The translations under genes and the position numbers were made by a program. A stretch of DNA of 64,000 bases, taken from Hydractinia symbiolongicarpus (lineage: Eukaryota > Cnidaria > Hydrozoa > Anthoathecata > Hydractiniidae). The stretch is taken from the NCBI RefSeq assembly GCF_029227915.1, contig NC_079876.1, forward strand, positions 20,896,001-20,960,000, written 5' to 3'. The notes under the pieces are model-generated. The model saw only the letters and a program-made list of their open reading frames with translations. It made no database searches and was not told the origin of the DNA. Positions 1 through 12,664 of this stretch are shown piece after piece; the first letter of the stretch is position 1; each line of letters starts with the position of its first letter.

Positions 1-1513
1 AATCTTCAATCGCCAAGTAATTTGGACCCATCCAAATCACCACAAGTTACTCCAACCAAGCTCACCAGCAAAAATAACAAGAATATTCAGTCACCAAGTA
101 ACTTCGATCCATCCAAATCAACACAAGTCACTCCTATTAAGTTCACACGTAAAGATGCTGAGAATCTACAAACCTCAAATGACCTGAAATCACCACCCTT
201 GACTCCAACAAAGCTCTTCACTGGATTCTCTCCACCAATGTCGCCATCTCCAAATAAACGATTTAAAAGTTCTCCTTCTCCAACTCTAATTGGTATGATT
301 TATATTTAATAATTCAAAGTAATTATTATATTACTCATTGTCATTGTTTTAGCAATCAAATCAAAAACTGTTAATCTGTTTTAATACAAGTCCCTCTAAA
401 ACTTAAATATAATTTTACTGTTTTGCTTAGACATAACACAAATACATTTGTACGTATAATTAAGAAATCTACATTCTGCTATTTGATGACCAGAGCTTTA
501 TTTGCATTTCAATTTTTTTTGGTACATTATATTACAGATATTCATGGTTACATAGTAACGGTTAACTCAAATGTATCTAAATCTGGTAATGAATTCATTG
601 ATGTTTTGATGAAAACCACGGAAACGGAAAATGCAATTATTCGAATCATGAAAAACTCAAAATCCAATTTGATTGTTAACAGGTTACAAGTCTTCATCGC
701 AACCAGTGCAGTTTTCAAACCTTTCACCTTCTTCCACCACAGGAACTTTTTTGTTCAATTCTTTCCGGGGAAGCAGGATTCAAACTTCGAATCAGATGAC
801 ATTCTCGTATGATTCTAGTGCAGTTACACCAATAAAAGAAATCCTGTGTCAAAACGTTGGAACCTATGATGTTGTTGGATCGTTAAAATGGCTCAAAGAA
901 TCAATAATGGTAACAGCTTCAAATGGAGAATTGCCTCTACGTGAGGTGGTTCTTTATGACGAAACAGGAGACATAAAGTTGACAGTGTGGAATGATTTAA
1001 TTGATTCTGTTATTGAGAAAAAGGAATACAGTATCACAATTCTTAGTCTAAGGAACTTTTATGGACAGAAACTGTCGACTACAAAAATGACCACATTTTC
1101 GGTTACAGATTCCAACGATACTTCACCGATTTTGAGCCCTGTTAGATATCAAACATATCTGTCAGATGAAATGACAACAAAAATCGTAAATGAATTTAGA
1201 GCTTGAACTCTACCCTGCGTGTACAAACTGCCAAAAGTCTGTGGTTCTTCAGCCTAGAGTCAAAATAGTTACATGCCCACATTGCAAACACACAATGCTT
1301 AGTGATAAAACTTCGTTTTTTTTATTGCAAATATGTTTTAACAAACATACACTGGTATTGCCACTTGCTGTTCTGGAATCTTTTTTTAAAATAGATATTA
1401 TTCAAATAGGAAAAAACAATATGGACGAACTAAAGGAAAAAATCCTTTATTTGGAAAACATTGATTATGAATACAACGATAAGAATGTTATTACATCTAT
1501 GTCAGAGCATTAG
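1..1513 (+). pseudogene. RPA-like OB-fold/zinc-ribbon gene, 5'-partial, frameshifted
   Basis: The first exon is open to the window edge and ends at 292. It encodes a Ser/Pro/Thr-rich region with a degenerate repeat (SPSN-DPSKS-QVTP-K). A GT donor at 293 and an AG acceptor at 681-682 keep the frame, so I infer an intron of 293-682. The second exon (683 to about 1200) reads YDVVGSLKWLKE, LREVVLYDETGDIKLTVWND and LRNFYGQKLSTT, which resembles a replication-protein-A type OB fold. A zinc-ribbon-like CTNC...CPHC follows (about 1210-1295) in another frame, so a one-base frameshift lies near 1190-1205. The product ends at the TAG at 1513. It is related to RPA70-like single-stranded DNA-binding proteins that are multicopy in cnidarian genomes (from memory). 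It could be a diverged host gene or transposon cargo. The frameshift may be decay or an assembly error. Confidence 0.5.
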
Positions 1514-2433
1514 TTTTTTATTAAAGTTGTATTTTTTAAACACAGCATATTTTCTTTTGTTATTCTCTTCTCTTATGATTCTTATGTTTTAGACTTCTTA
1601 TTGATTTACACTATTTACATCTATTTCCATTTAGTTTAGCACAAAATTTGAAATAGTTTCTTTTGTTAACACAAACATTTGATTTATTGTTTTGTTTTTT
1701 AAGACAACTTTTTGAAGTTTTATATGTTTTATAAACACAAACCATTAGCACTATTTTCGACCATAAATTTGAAAACATGTTAGTAAAATGAATCTTTTTT
1801 ATATAATATACGTTTTGACTTGTGATTTTTAAAAGTAATTGTGTGATTTTATGGATAAAGTTAAAATATGGTTCAGGGAGTATAATATTTTGTTAGAAGA
1901 TAGCACCATTTACGGATATAATCGCCTGACTAAGAACTATTAGATTCGTGAAATTTTTTCTATCTTATGATTTAAATGGAATGATACTATGCGTCTATTA
2001 CTTGACAAAGACAGTTTCAGTTTTCTATTCCAAAATATTTCTTTTAAGCATAACAACAATACTTTCAAAGGCGTTGCTCTCCCGTCTCAAACTGTTCAGC
2101 TTCTAGTTTAATATTAAAAAATGTTGCACCGACAAAAAAATTTTTCTGCAATGGTAAATGGTAAACCAGAACTAAAACTGAAGCATCAGTATTTTTACCA
2201 ATGTGACCTCACTGAACTTGATTTTATTATTTAAACTAAAAAACGTTTATTCGTACCAACCATTCAGTTCGACCAGAAACTATGGAAAGAGAAATGCTAC
2301 CTAAATTGGCAACATTTTAATTTTAATTTTCTGGCTTCTAGATTTTTTCTGAGTAAAGACATTTAATTATTATTTTATACATGTATTACATATATCATAT
2401 ACAACTAAATAATATATAAAACTTTTATATTAT
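1514..2433. other. AT-rich spacer, no gene seen
   Basis: No convincing reading frame, RNA gene or terminal repeat was seen here. Confidence 0.5.
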
Positions 2434-5113
2434 ACTAGTCGATAAGGCTAAACTCCACTTAGGCAGAAGGAAGGACAATGGGAAAGATCTGTCATATAAT
2501 TTTATTGATATCAGCAAATTTAGTATATTGCACACTGCCCTTTACCAAAAAAATAAATATAAAATGTTAAAAAGTATGTGTCGAAGGTGTAATTCCTAAT
2601 TTAGCAAAAATGTTCTTAAAATCTCACACAATGTCAAATCACATTAAATCACACACACAAAAACTTACACAAAATGCAAAGAAAAACAGCTTGTAAGGTG
2701 TAAAATATAGTTGATATAAATTTACAACAACAACACTCACAAAACCGACAGTAACAACACTTGCAGTTACAATACCGACAGTCACAGCATCTTATGTGAT
2801 TATGTTGAAAACCTTCAATATTTTAATCTGAAGTGTCAAAAAGAAAGGCTTGCGAGAAAAGGCACATATCTATGAAAATAAGCTCTTTAAACATTTTAAA
2901 CATTGTCTTTTTCCTAAATGCTTATACAACAATATCAAAAAGCCATAGTTTAGAAAACATCAAATTCAAATCTCGAAAAATCATTTATTTGATTGCATAA
3001 CATCCTAACCTGGAAATTTTTGTCTGATGATCCGTACTGCCCTTTACTAAACATTTTAAACTGAAGTGTCAAAAAAACAATGAGCAAGGAGTTAATTTGA
3101 AATAAACAAAGATCATTATTTTGGAAAACATTGTATATGGTTAATTCTTACAAAAGTTTACACAAAATGTAAAATAAGATTGTCTTTAAAGAAACAAAAA
3201 AATCAACAAAAACCAGTTCATTCAGCATGTTATATATTGCCATTACCCATAAATTTTCCACAAAAAGGTTATGAAACACATCAAATTATAGATAAATCAG
3301 TCATTTCAGTGCATACAGTCCTTACAAAATATAAAAAAACAGAAACAGTTTTAGTGAGAACATTCAGTAATTTTTTTGTTATCACCAAACAATTATTAAT
3401 ACAAAATTTTGTAAAATTCTCAACAAAAACAAAAACGTGAAACCATGAAATTTTCATCCAGTAAAAATGACATCACATACTTTTACCTCACAAAAGTTTA
3501 TAATACGAAATAAAAAAAGACATCAGCTTACACAACAGCTTAAAGTGTAATTCTACAAAAATTTGTTCTTTTAGTATATTGCATGTGGTCTATTTCCATA
3601 AAAGTTTACAAAAAATTTCAAATAACAGCACTTTGCTACACACACAATATAAACGGACAACAATACAATCCTCTCATAAATTTTTTTAACCCAGAGTCAT
3701 AAACCCACGTAAATTTCCAATCTAATGTCAATAACCCCTGTAAAAATAACTTAGCATTTTACACGTAGGCTGACAAAAGTTTACTCTATGGGGACAACAA
3801 TGAGTCACACTATCCTAAAAGTTCAAGAAAGATTTTGTAGCTAGCTTGTTACATCATAATTCGTGTTTAAAAAAGAAGAAAAGTTTGACTACTAAGGTAG
3901 CTATAAATACTTGAAAAGAGAGGAATAACAACATAACTCATAGGTTAGAGCTAACTATGGGATGGAGCCTTGAAGCTAACATTTAGCTAGCTAACAGTAG
4001 CTAGGACACCCAGTTAAATAAACTTAAGCTGGGGAGACTTAACTACGTCTATAGTTAGCTATTCATGCTTAGTAAAACACATATAAAGGAAAACAAAAGC
4101 AATGTAAAAATTATGACATTTGCAGTTAGTCCAACAAACCAAAATTTTCTATTTCGTTAGCACATTTGTTTGGTAGCTAGCTAACAACTTTATGTAGCAT
4201 TTTGAATTTTAGGACAAATACATTAGCTACGCACCAGGGGACACATCAATTATGCAAAAGAATGTAAACAAATATAGCTAGCTTTTTTATTATTTAAAAA
4301 ACGCGGTAAAATATAAATCTTTAAGAATTTAAAGCTCTAATGGATTTTTTTGAGAATACGATTCTCCTTAACAATTTTAAGTGTCCTACATACAAAAACG
4401 GAACGTTTAAAAATATCAAAGTTCTTACTTTTTCTGAATTCCAAGTTACTTGAACTTGAAACTCTAGCATTCATTTTCTACTTCTAACTTTACTCTACTA
4501 CTTCTAGCTCTACTCTTCACTTCCGAAGTAACTTATTGTGGCTTCCAACTTCACTTTTCTACTTTTACTTCTATTTCTTCACTTGGACTTTTCTTTCTTT
4601 TTCATATATTCTTTTTTAAACACTTTACCTTTTCACTTTTGGCACTTTTTTCAAGACGAAAGCACCGTTCTTTTGTTGTTTTTTGTGTGTCGATGGTAAC
4701 CCTGTTCCAAATTATATGCTTTTTTAATCCACTCTACTTCTACTAATCCACTCTACTTCTCTATTTTAACTTTTCTTTGCTTTTAATATCTGCACTTTTT
4801 TATGACTAAGGGGTCGTCAAAAATGAGACATTTTTTATCCGCTTTTTTAGTTCGCCTTTGTCGAGAACGTTGTCGAGAAACTTTTTTATTTGTTTTTACG
4901 CCACGAGAACTTTCTATTCGAATGCCTTCCCTTCGAAAGTATGTATTTGAGCAAATCATACTAACTATTTTCTATCATGTGGTTTCTAACGGTTGCGAGA
5001 CAAATGTAAACAAAAAAAAAATCGACAAATTTGCGCATATGGGTGGTAAAAAATATCGTCTTTGTAAAAGTCACACACACCCAGACAGACAGAAGCTCCG
5101 TATTATTATATAG
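2434..5113 (+). repeat. Long repeat unit 1 (ACTAGTCGATAAG family)
   Basis: It starts ACTAGTCGATAAGGC with a short TCCACTTAGGC block and ends in an ACACAGACAG-rich tract followed by CCGTATTATTATATAG. The interior has degenerate sub-repeats of roughly 100 bp. These carry an interrupted palindrome (TTTACA-CAAAA-TGTAAA) and GCTAGCTA-rich stretches. The same ends and interior recur at 8631-10775 and from 33191. No coding frame was found. The 3' tract resembles tails of RTE-type LINE/SINE elements, but I cannot classify the family. Confidence 0.6.
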
Positions 5114-8100
5114 ACTAGTCGATAAGACCCGTGAAGACATCCATTTAGGCAGAAAGAGAATGGAAAAATAGGTTGTTTTAGATGTTCGGATGACGTCAGG
5201 AGTGCAGATCCAAAAAAAATAGCGAAATTTAGTATATTTTTTGTAATGTGTAGAGGTTTAAACGCTGATCAAAATAATGTATAGGAACATATGTTTTCGA
5301 CGAACGCCTAAGGATATATAAGTGTTTAAAATTTTGTCAAAACACAAAAAAATTGATTTTAGAGATCTCAAAACGCTGATAAAGAAAATGTATAGGATCA
5401 TGTACCTTTGACAAACGGTTGCAGAGATATTGGGGTTTAAAGTTTTTTTGATGGCGTCATCAACCAGTTCAATCCGAAACGGATTCCGAGAGCCGGGTTT
5501 GGGAAACTTAGCCACGCGGTAAAAAATCATTGACGTCACCACCTCATTTCCAAGTTATTTGACCTCGAAGTTTTAAATGCATTGTAATGGCTTCATTAAC
5601 TTAATATCCCTAGTTACCCTCGCGGTGAAAAATCATTGACGTCACCACCTCGTTTCCACGTTATTTGGCCTCAAAGTTTGCATTGTAATGTCTTTATTAA
5701 TTGGATCTTATATATTAATTCCCTTGCGTGAGTAAAACTGTGAGTCCACGACACGGAAATCACGGGTCACTTTCTTATGACATGGCTGTACGTTAAAATT
5801 TAACTAAAAAAGTTAGGCATGTACTTCATAGAAATTGCACATAAGGTGTAAATATATAACCCGCTGCTAATAACGATATAAATATATATGCCCTTATGCC
5901 AAAAAATCTATATGAGCATATCGCTACATATGAAACGGTATTAGATATTCACAAAGCATACGGACTGTTAAATGAAGTTCCTAGCATAAAACGGAAATTG
6001 TGTTTACGAATAAAATTGTTCATTTTGAGTATTCTCTACTCTTTCATTCAAAATAAATATTTAAAAAAACATTTGAAGAAGAGCATGGTTTTATAAATTA
6101 ATCATAGAGGGTTCTGTAAGTTTTTTTCATGTTTTGTTTCAGTTTTGATGATATTATTGATGCCAGACATGTTTTACAGCTAGCATCATAAAAAGCCAAC
6201 CACCACCAACAACTAGCTAGCTAGCTAGGAATGTATATATATGTAGCCGTGTTCTTTATACCTAGCTAAGTTTCTAGTTTATATTTAAGTGACCAGCTAT
6301 TGGCCGCTGTAGCCAGCTAATGTTAGCTTTAAACTAAAGATTCCCAGTATACCTAGCTAACCTGTCAGTTTTATGTTGCTTATACATGTAGCTAGGTACT
6401 GTAGTTTATCTGAGTGGTCTTTGCTAGGAATATGGCTGCAACTTATTTGACCTTTTAAGCCTAAATAAGAAAGTAAAAAAAGCTACAACACCTTAAGAAC
6501 GTATTTATAATATTCAAGGATAGATTTAGGACTGGGGGAAGGATTTGCATGGTGTTTTACAATTAGATATGGTAAAAATATGTACAGGGAAGGCTGGAGT
6601 GACTTTCCATTTATATAAATGATATATATAATATATACAAACTGTTTTGCTTTTCTTTTGAAATTTTGTGTTAACTTTTGTGACACAAGGATCATGCAAT
6701 ATATATACCGAATGAACTAATTTTTGTAGAATTTGACTTTACACCTTGCAAGCCTTTCATGTTTTTATATTAAAACAAGAAATTCAACTCTGACATTATA
6801 TAATGGCTATATATATACAAAATGAAAAATTCCCACAAAAACGTTATTAACCTTGAAAATTTAAACATTTTCCTGATTTTTTTTGTTTTGCGAAGTTCTT
6901 TTCTTGCAAAAATAAAGTTCAGAAATTACTTATTTTTAAAATGTAAATTTGTCAAAAGCACAATTTGTTTCAAATTGTGCTTTTGACATTTTCATGTAAG
7001 AGTTTGTGGGCAAATACATATATCAGCATGCTAAAAGAACTGACTTTTCTTAATTTAGAATTACTAAACACAACCATTTTTTTACATTTAGTGTAAACTT
7101 TTGTGCTTATGGCCATGTTTAATACACCAAAAAAGCTAGGGGGGGGGGGGGGGGCATTTTGTGGAAGACAATGGCATGACATATACTGATAGATCTGATT
7201 TTTGTTGTGTTAGATGTTACATCTGAACCTTTTTGACATTTTATGTTAATTTTGCGAGGAAGGACCATATATACACAGAAGAAGAATTTACACCATGCAA
7301 GCTGTGTTTTTCTATAATTTTGTATAAATTCTTACCGGGGAGGACTCTGTGCAATATACCGAAATGACTGATCCTTCTCGATTTACAGATTTAATGGGTA
7401 AGGACAACATGCAAAATGTCAAAAAACTTTTTTTACAGTTTGTGAAGCTTTTGTGGGGAAAGAGTGTATGCAGTATCATCGAAATAACTGATTTTTGTTG
7501 CAAACTGCTTTTCTTTGGCATTTTGGACCAAAATATTGTTTTAGAGGGCTTATGCAGTAGATATATGTAACAAAATAATTAAATTTTGCAAACTCTGATT
7601 ATGTCGTTACCTCTCATCTTTTACATTTTGATTAAATTTTTGTGGGAGATCGTGGGTATACAAAGGACCAAAATAAAAGATTTTAGTATTATTTTGAATT
7701 TGTATTTTGTGTTGCAAATTTGGTGCAAAAGTGACATAAAATAAACGAATAGATTGATTGATGTTGTTTAACAGCAGTCATTATGACTTTTATATATATT
7801 TTATGAAAACATTTGTGACAGAATAATGTGAGATTTGAAATTTTGTTTACTTTATTGATGATAAAACAGCATGCAAGTTGCTAAAAGGACTGATTTTTAT
7901 TAATTTCGGGTGTAAATACTGTTTTTTTTGTTGACATTTTGTGTAAAGTTTAGTGCGGAAGGACCGTATACAATATATCAAAAAACGTTTTGTTGCATTA
8001 TAATTTATCCTTGCAATCCCTTTTTTACACCTTAGATAAAAATTTCTACTATAGGCACAATTTATTGTTTATTTTTCACATTCTGTGTCAACCTTTGGCA

Positions 8101-8630
8101 GGGTTTGCAATAAACTAACTGATTTTAACATATACAATGAGAGAGGTTTGTGTTTCACATTAATCAGTTTTTTTGTATGTGACGTTTTGAGTGATTTAAA
8201 TGTTATAGGTGAGATGTATTTTGAAATGCTTTTGTAAACTTCTTTCCGAATAATTTTCGCATTTGTCAGATGGTCAGAGCAAGTAATTTTAGTAGATTTA
8301 GATTTTAAATGTCAAATATATACTGCAGTTGTTGGACACCTTTAATTTTTTTGGTAATTTATATAATAATACAGATGTAAGATGCGCACTACTGTATTGT
8401 TTGTTCTTTTGATGGACGTATATCTGTTACATAAATTAAATGAGAATACAGTGGATTCTTCCATGGGAAACAGCAAGTATAAGATGTTGACGTTAAATTA
8501 GTGTTATTAACGTTGTGCCGTAACGTTAGAAAATTTAACATTTGAGACAATTTTTCGGTGACATCAAAGAAAAATGAACACATCCACTTTGCCTGTCACA
8601 GACACACATACTCTCTGTATTATTATATAG
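5114..8630 (+). repeat. Long repeat unit 2, head-to-tail with unit 1
   Basis: It begins ACTAGTCGATAAGACCCG directly after the end of unit 1 and ends CTCTGTATTATTATATAG. The first 150 bp and the last 130 bp match the other units. The middle differs: many motifs appear in the opposite orientation (GTGTAAACTTTTG instead of CAAAAGTTTACAC). This suggests an inverted internal segment or a composite unit. An 18-bp G run lies at 7139-7156. Two near-copies of a CATTGACGTCACCACCTC block lie at about 5525-5550 and 5630-5660. Confidence 0.5.
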
Positions 8631-10775
8631 ACTAGTCAATAAGCCTCGTGGAAAAAAACCACTTAGGCAAAAGGCCATTGAAAAAATAGGTTGCTTTAGA
8701 TGTTTAGCTGACGTCAGCAGTGAATATACAAAAAAAATGTTCTTAAAATCTTACACAAATTGTCAAATGTCAAATCTTACACAAAATAAAAAAAAAAACT
8801 TTCAAGGTGCAAAATCTAGTTGATAAAAGGTTACGACAACGACACTTACAACATCGACACTCACAACACCAATACTCACAAAACCGACAGTAAGAACACC
8901 GACAGGTACAACACTGACAGTCACAACACGGATAATCACAATTTCAGAAATAACGCATCTCAAATATGTACATCTTATAAGTGATTATGTTGAAAACCCT
9001 TAGTATTTTATTCTGAAATGTCAAAAAGTTGGCCTGCAAGAGTTACCATAAATAAACAAAAATAAGTTATTTACACATTTTAAATATTGTCTTTCCCTTA
9101 AAAGCTTATACAAAGTTATGAAAAAGCCATAGTTTGGAAAACATCAAATTTAAATCTACAAAAATCAGTCATTTCAGTTGAATACCATCCTCTTCCACGA
9201 AAATTTACACCAAATGTAAATATCAACCAGTTAAGAACACAAATTTTTTTCTTTTTTAGTATGATGATCCGTACTGCCCTTTACAAACAATTTTGAACCT
9301 AAATGTCAAAAAATCAATAAGCAAAGAATAAACTTGAATCAAAAAAGATCATTATTTTGATCATTATCTAAATCTACAAAAATTTGTTCTTTCAGTATAT
9401 ATTTTATATGGTCTATTTCCACAAAAGTTTCCACAAAATTTCAAAAAACAGCATTTTGCAACATAAACAATATAAACTGAGTTAACCATACCATCCTCTC
9501 ATAATTTTTTTTAACCCAAAGTCATAAACCCAAGTAAATTTCCAATCAAATGTAAAAAAACCCTGTAAAAAAACCTGGCATTTTACATGTAGGCTGCCAA
9601 AAGTTTAACAGGATGTCGAAACAAAACAATAAAAAATAACTTAACACACACACTTTAAATTCTATAAAATTAGTTCAACTTGTCATATTGCATGTGGTCT
9701 CCTTGTAAAGTTCACAGGTAATGTGAAAAAAATTATACTCTAGGGGCATAACACTCAGTCACACCATCCTAAAAGTTCAAGAAAGATTTCGTAGCTAGTT
9801 TGTTACATCATAATTCGTGTTCAAAAAAGTATAGATAGGTTAGAGCTAGCTAAAGCTTGGGATGGAGCCTTAAAAGCTAACATTAGCTATCAGCTGACAG
9901 TAGCTAAGACACCCAGTTAAATATACTTAAACTGGGAAGACTTAGCTGGGTCTACAGCTAGCTATCAATGCTTAGTAAAAGACATTATAAAGAGAAACAA
10001 TAGTAATGTAAAAATAACAGTGAGTTCAACAAACCTACGTTTTCCATTTGTTCAGCAAATTAGTTAGTTAGCCACCTAACAGCTTTATGTAGCATTGTGA
10101 ATTTTAGGACAAATACATTAGTTACCCACCAGGGGATACATTAATTATACAAAAAAAATTGGAAACAAATGTGGCTAGCTTTTTTATTTTTTAAAAAACG
10201 CAATAAAATATAAAACTTTAAGAATTTGGAGCTTTAATGGTTTTTTTTTGAGAATGCGATTCTCCTTGACAATTTTAAGTGTACTATATAAAAACGGAAC
10301 GTCTAAATATATCAAAGTTCTTACTTTCTCTGAATTCCAATCCACCTGAAACTCTAGCATGCATTTTCTACTTCTAACTTTACTTTACTACTTCTAGCTC
10401 CACTCTTCACTTCCGAAGTAACTGCTCGTGGCTTTCAACTTTATTCTTCTACTTCTACTTCATTATTGGGACTTTTCTTTCTCTGAATCACTTTTTGCAC
10501 TTTTTTCAAGACGAAAGGACCGTTCTTTTGTTGTTGTTGTTTTGTCGAGGGTAACCATTTTTCGGGAGTTAGCCGTTAAAATGATTTCAGTAAATCAAGT
10601 TGCTTCATTTTGATCACGTGATGTAAACAAAGTAAACCCGCCGGCAAAATGGACATACTTTTTTCGGCGAGTTTAAAGAGAATTTCGGCGACATTAAAGA
10701 AAAATGAAAACATCCACTTTGCCTGTTACGGACACACAGACACACACACAGACACACTCTCCGTATTATTATTAC
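8631..10775 (+). repeat. Long repeat unit 3, head-to-tail with unit 2
   Basis: It begins ACTAGTCAATAAGCC, follows unit 1 closely through the interior (for example the ATGATCCGTACTGCCCTTTA block near 9260 and GCTAGCTA-rich DNA near 9850-10180), and ends CTCCGTATTATTATTA. It is shorter than unit 1. No coding frame was found. Confidence 0.6.
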
Positions 10776-10869
10776 AGATAATGTAAAATCATAGATGTTT
10801 TTGTCTTCTGAGCGTATTAGTGGTGGCAAAAAGTTACTAAGTAGCAAAATATTACCCATTTTATTCTGG

Positions 10870-12024
10870 TGACTTTGACAATTAAAAAATTAATTGTAAT
10901 ATTCGATAGTTCTTTATTCGTTTAATCGCCTGTTCTACATGTATTCTTACCGAAGCACGTCTCCTTCCAGCTCTTCAGTCTGGACTGTGCTTTCTCATTC
11001 ATAAATGGTGTGGTATATTGAGTGATACATATTCTGGGAAGCCTCGGTATGCCATAAGGGAATCACCCGGTTCTAGTAGTTTAAAAATCCTACTATGTTG
11101 TGTTATCACTTGATTTTACAGCATACAAGTCTGAAACAAACGTGCTATCCCAACTAATCCTTTAGCAGTGCTGTGATGCTTGTAATTAAAAAAGGTGGCA
11201 AACTGGCTTCTATAAGATGTTGTCATCTCAGTACATATTTCTGTACAGTCAATTATATATCGTGTGGTGGGACTCAAGTACATGAAACATTTCGGCATAC
11301 TATCTATTACAATTTGTTTAAAGGCCTATATTGGCACAGCTCTTAAACTAAAAGAATATGGCTAATATTACTTGATGACACATTGAATCACGTCTTCTAC
11401 AGGACAAGCACATCGCAAACGTACCAAAAAACATAAAAACTTTTCCTTGGGTGTTAGTGTTAGAACCCCAATAATTCAGAGAGCTAGCAGCAGATTTTAA
11501 GTATTCAACACAGCACAAAGTAGCTCATATGATTTAAATTCTGTGTAGAATTTAAAATGTGCTTTATTGTGTTTAAAACGATCTAATGTAAACTTTGTTT
11601 TATTTAAAGTGTCTGATAATTCAGTTATTTGACTTTGTAGTTCTTTTTGTCAAATTTGTTGACTCCAAAGGTGACACTTATGTATCTTTTGCATTAGTAG
11701 TTCTTCAGTAGTAAGCTCTGGCACTTTTTTATTTTTTGTGGTTCAGGTAGCTTTTTTTTAATTGTAAGAATGTTATCAGAAGTCGTAGATTTATATATTT
11801 TTTGTTTTACTATCTTTGGGACAACTGTTGGAATATTATTCCTGAAGTTTTCTTCCATCCTCAAAGTGTTCAGAACATACTATGTGTCTATCCGTTGGTA
11901 CAAAATTTTGTCCATCAATCTCGCCTAGCCATATCTTTCGTAACTCAGGGTTTTTTGAATACACAAAACGACAAGTCCTTCTTGAGTTGTTGCAACATAA
12001 TGGAACACAACAAGTAAAGCCACC
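10870..12024 (-). pseudogene. THAP + DDE transposase relic (ISL2EU/Harbinger-like)
   Basis: On the minus strand, 12024 to about 11838 encodes a THAP-type zinc finger. It reads CCVPLCCNNSRR, then ELRKIWLGEIDGQNF and VCSEHFEDG, and is closed by a stop. Further on, 11298-11116 reads RYIIDCTEI...YKHHSTAKGLVGIA, which matches the first catalytic-Asp region of DDE_Tnp_4 transposases. At about 10950-10880 RIHVEQAIKRIKNYRIL matches the C-terminal end of the same family. The middle is missing and frames shift, so it is dead. A THAP finger plus a DDE_Tnp_4 core is typical of ISL2EU-type DNA transposons. The family name is inferred. Confidence 0.6.
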
Positions 12025-12664
12025 AACAGCACTCTTTAACCCTGGATTTTTCTTGTCTTCTGGTTATGTTTATCCGACTTCTTAAGACAAAATCAATAGT
12101 AATATCTTCTGAAGGTACAGATGTATTAGAATGTTGTGTAAAGTTTCGAGAAAAACTGTTTTCAGGTTCATTGAGGAGATAAATCATTGTTTTCCATTTT
12201 TTTGCCTGTTACGCTAGCTATGCTTATTTTGTTTTCACTACAACTACCATAGTGCATTGCTACTTATACTTATGACTGTTTAAGGGAACGGGGTATTACA
12301 CGAAATCATGTGATTCTCCACTAGACCATTTCATTGGGGGCCTTCTATACAGCATATTAAATGACGGCTTGTTGTTTACTTAATGTACCACTGATGATTT
12401 GTTTCAATTCCTCATCGATTTGATTCTTATTGGTATCGCGTAGTATATCATCCATATACCTGGGGTACAAAGTAGCAACATCTTCATTTGTATTTATAAT
12501 TTCTTTTTTCTTCTCTACTTTAAGTAAAAATTTTAATGTACTTAATAAGCGCGCCACCTGAAAGTCCCCAAATTAAATGAGCGTCCTGGAAACTAATTTA
12601 AGCAAATAAGGTAATCGAATACAGGCGATATGCACGCCAAACAAAATCAAACTGGAAAACGAAC

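Noticed and set aside
7139-7156. 18-bp G homopolymer
   Set aside because: Probably a simple repeat or an assembly-prone run; no quadruplex-like spacing or gene context supports function.
12357-12557. Minus-strand ORF with a YMDD sequence
   Set aside because: YMDD is an RT hallmark, but no other RT motif surrounds it, so the match is too short to call.
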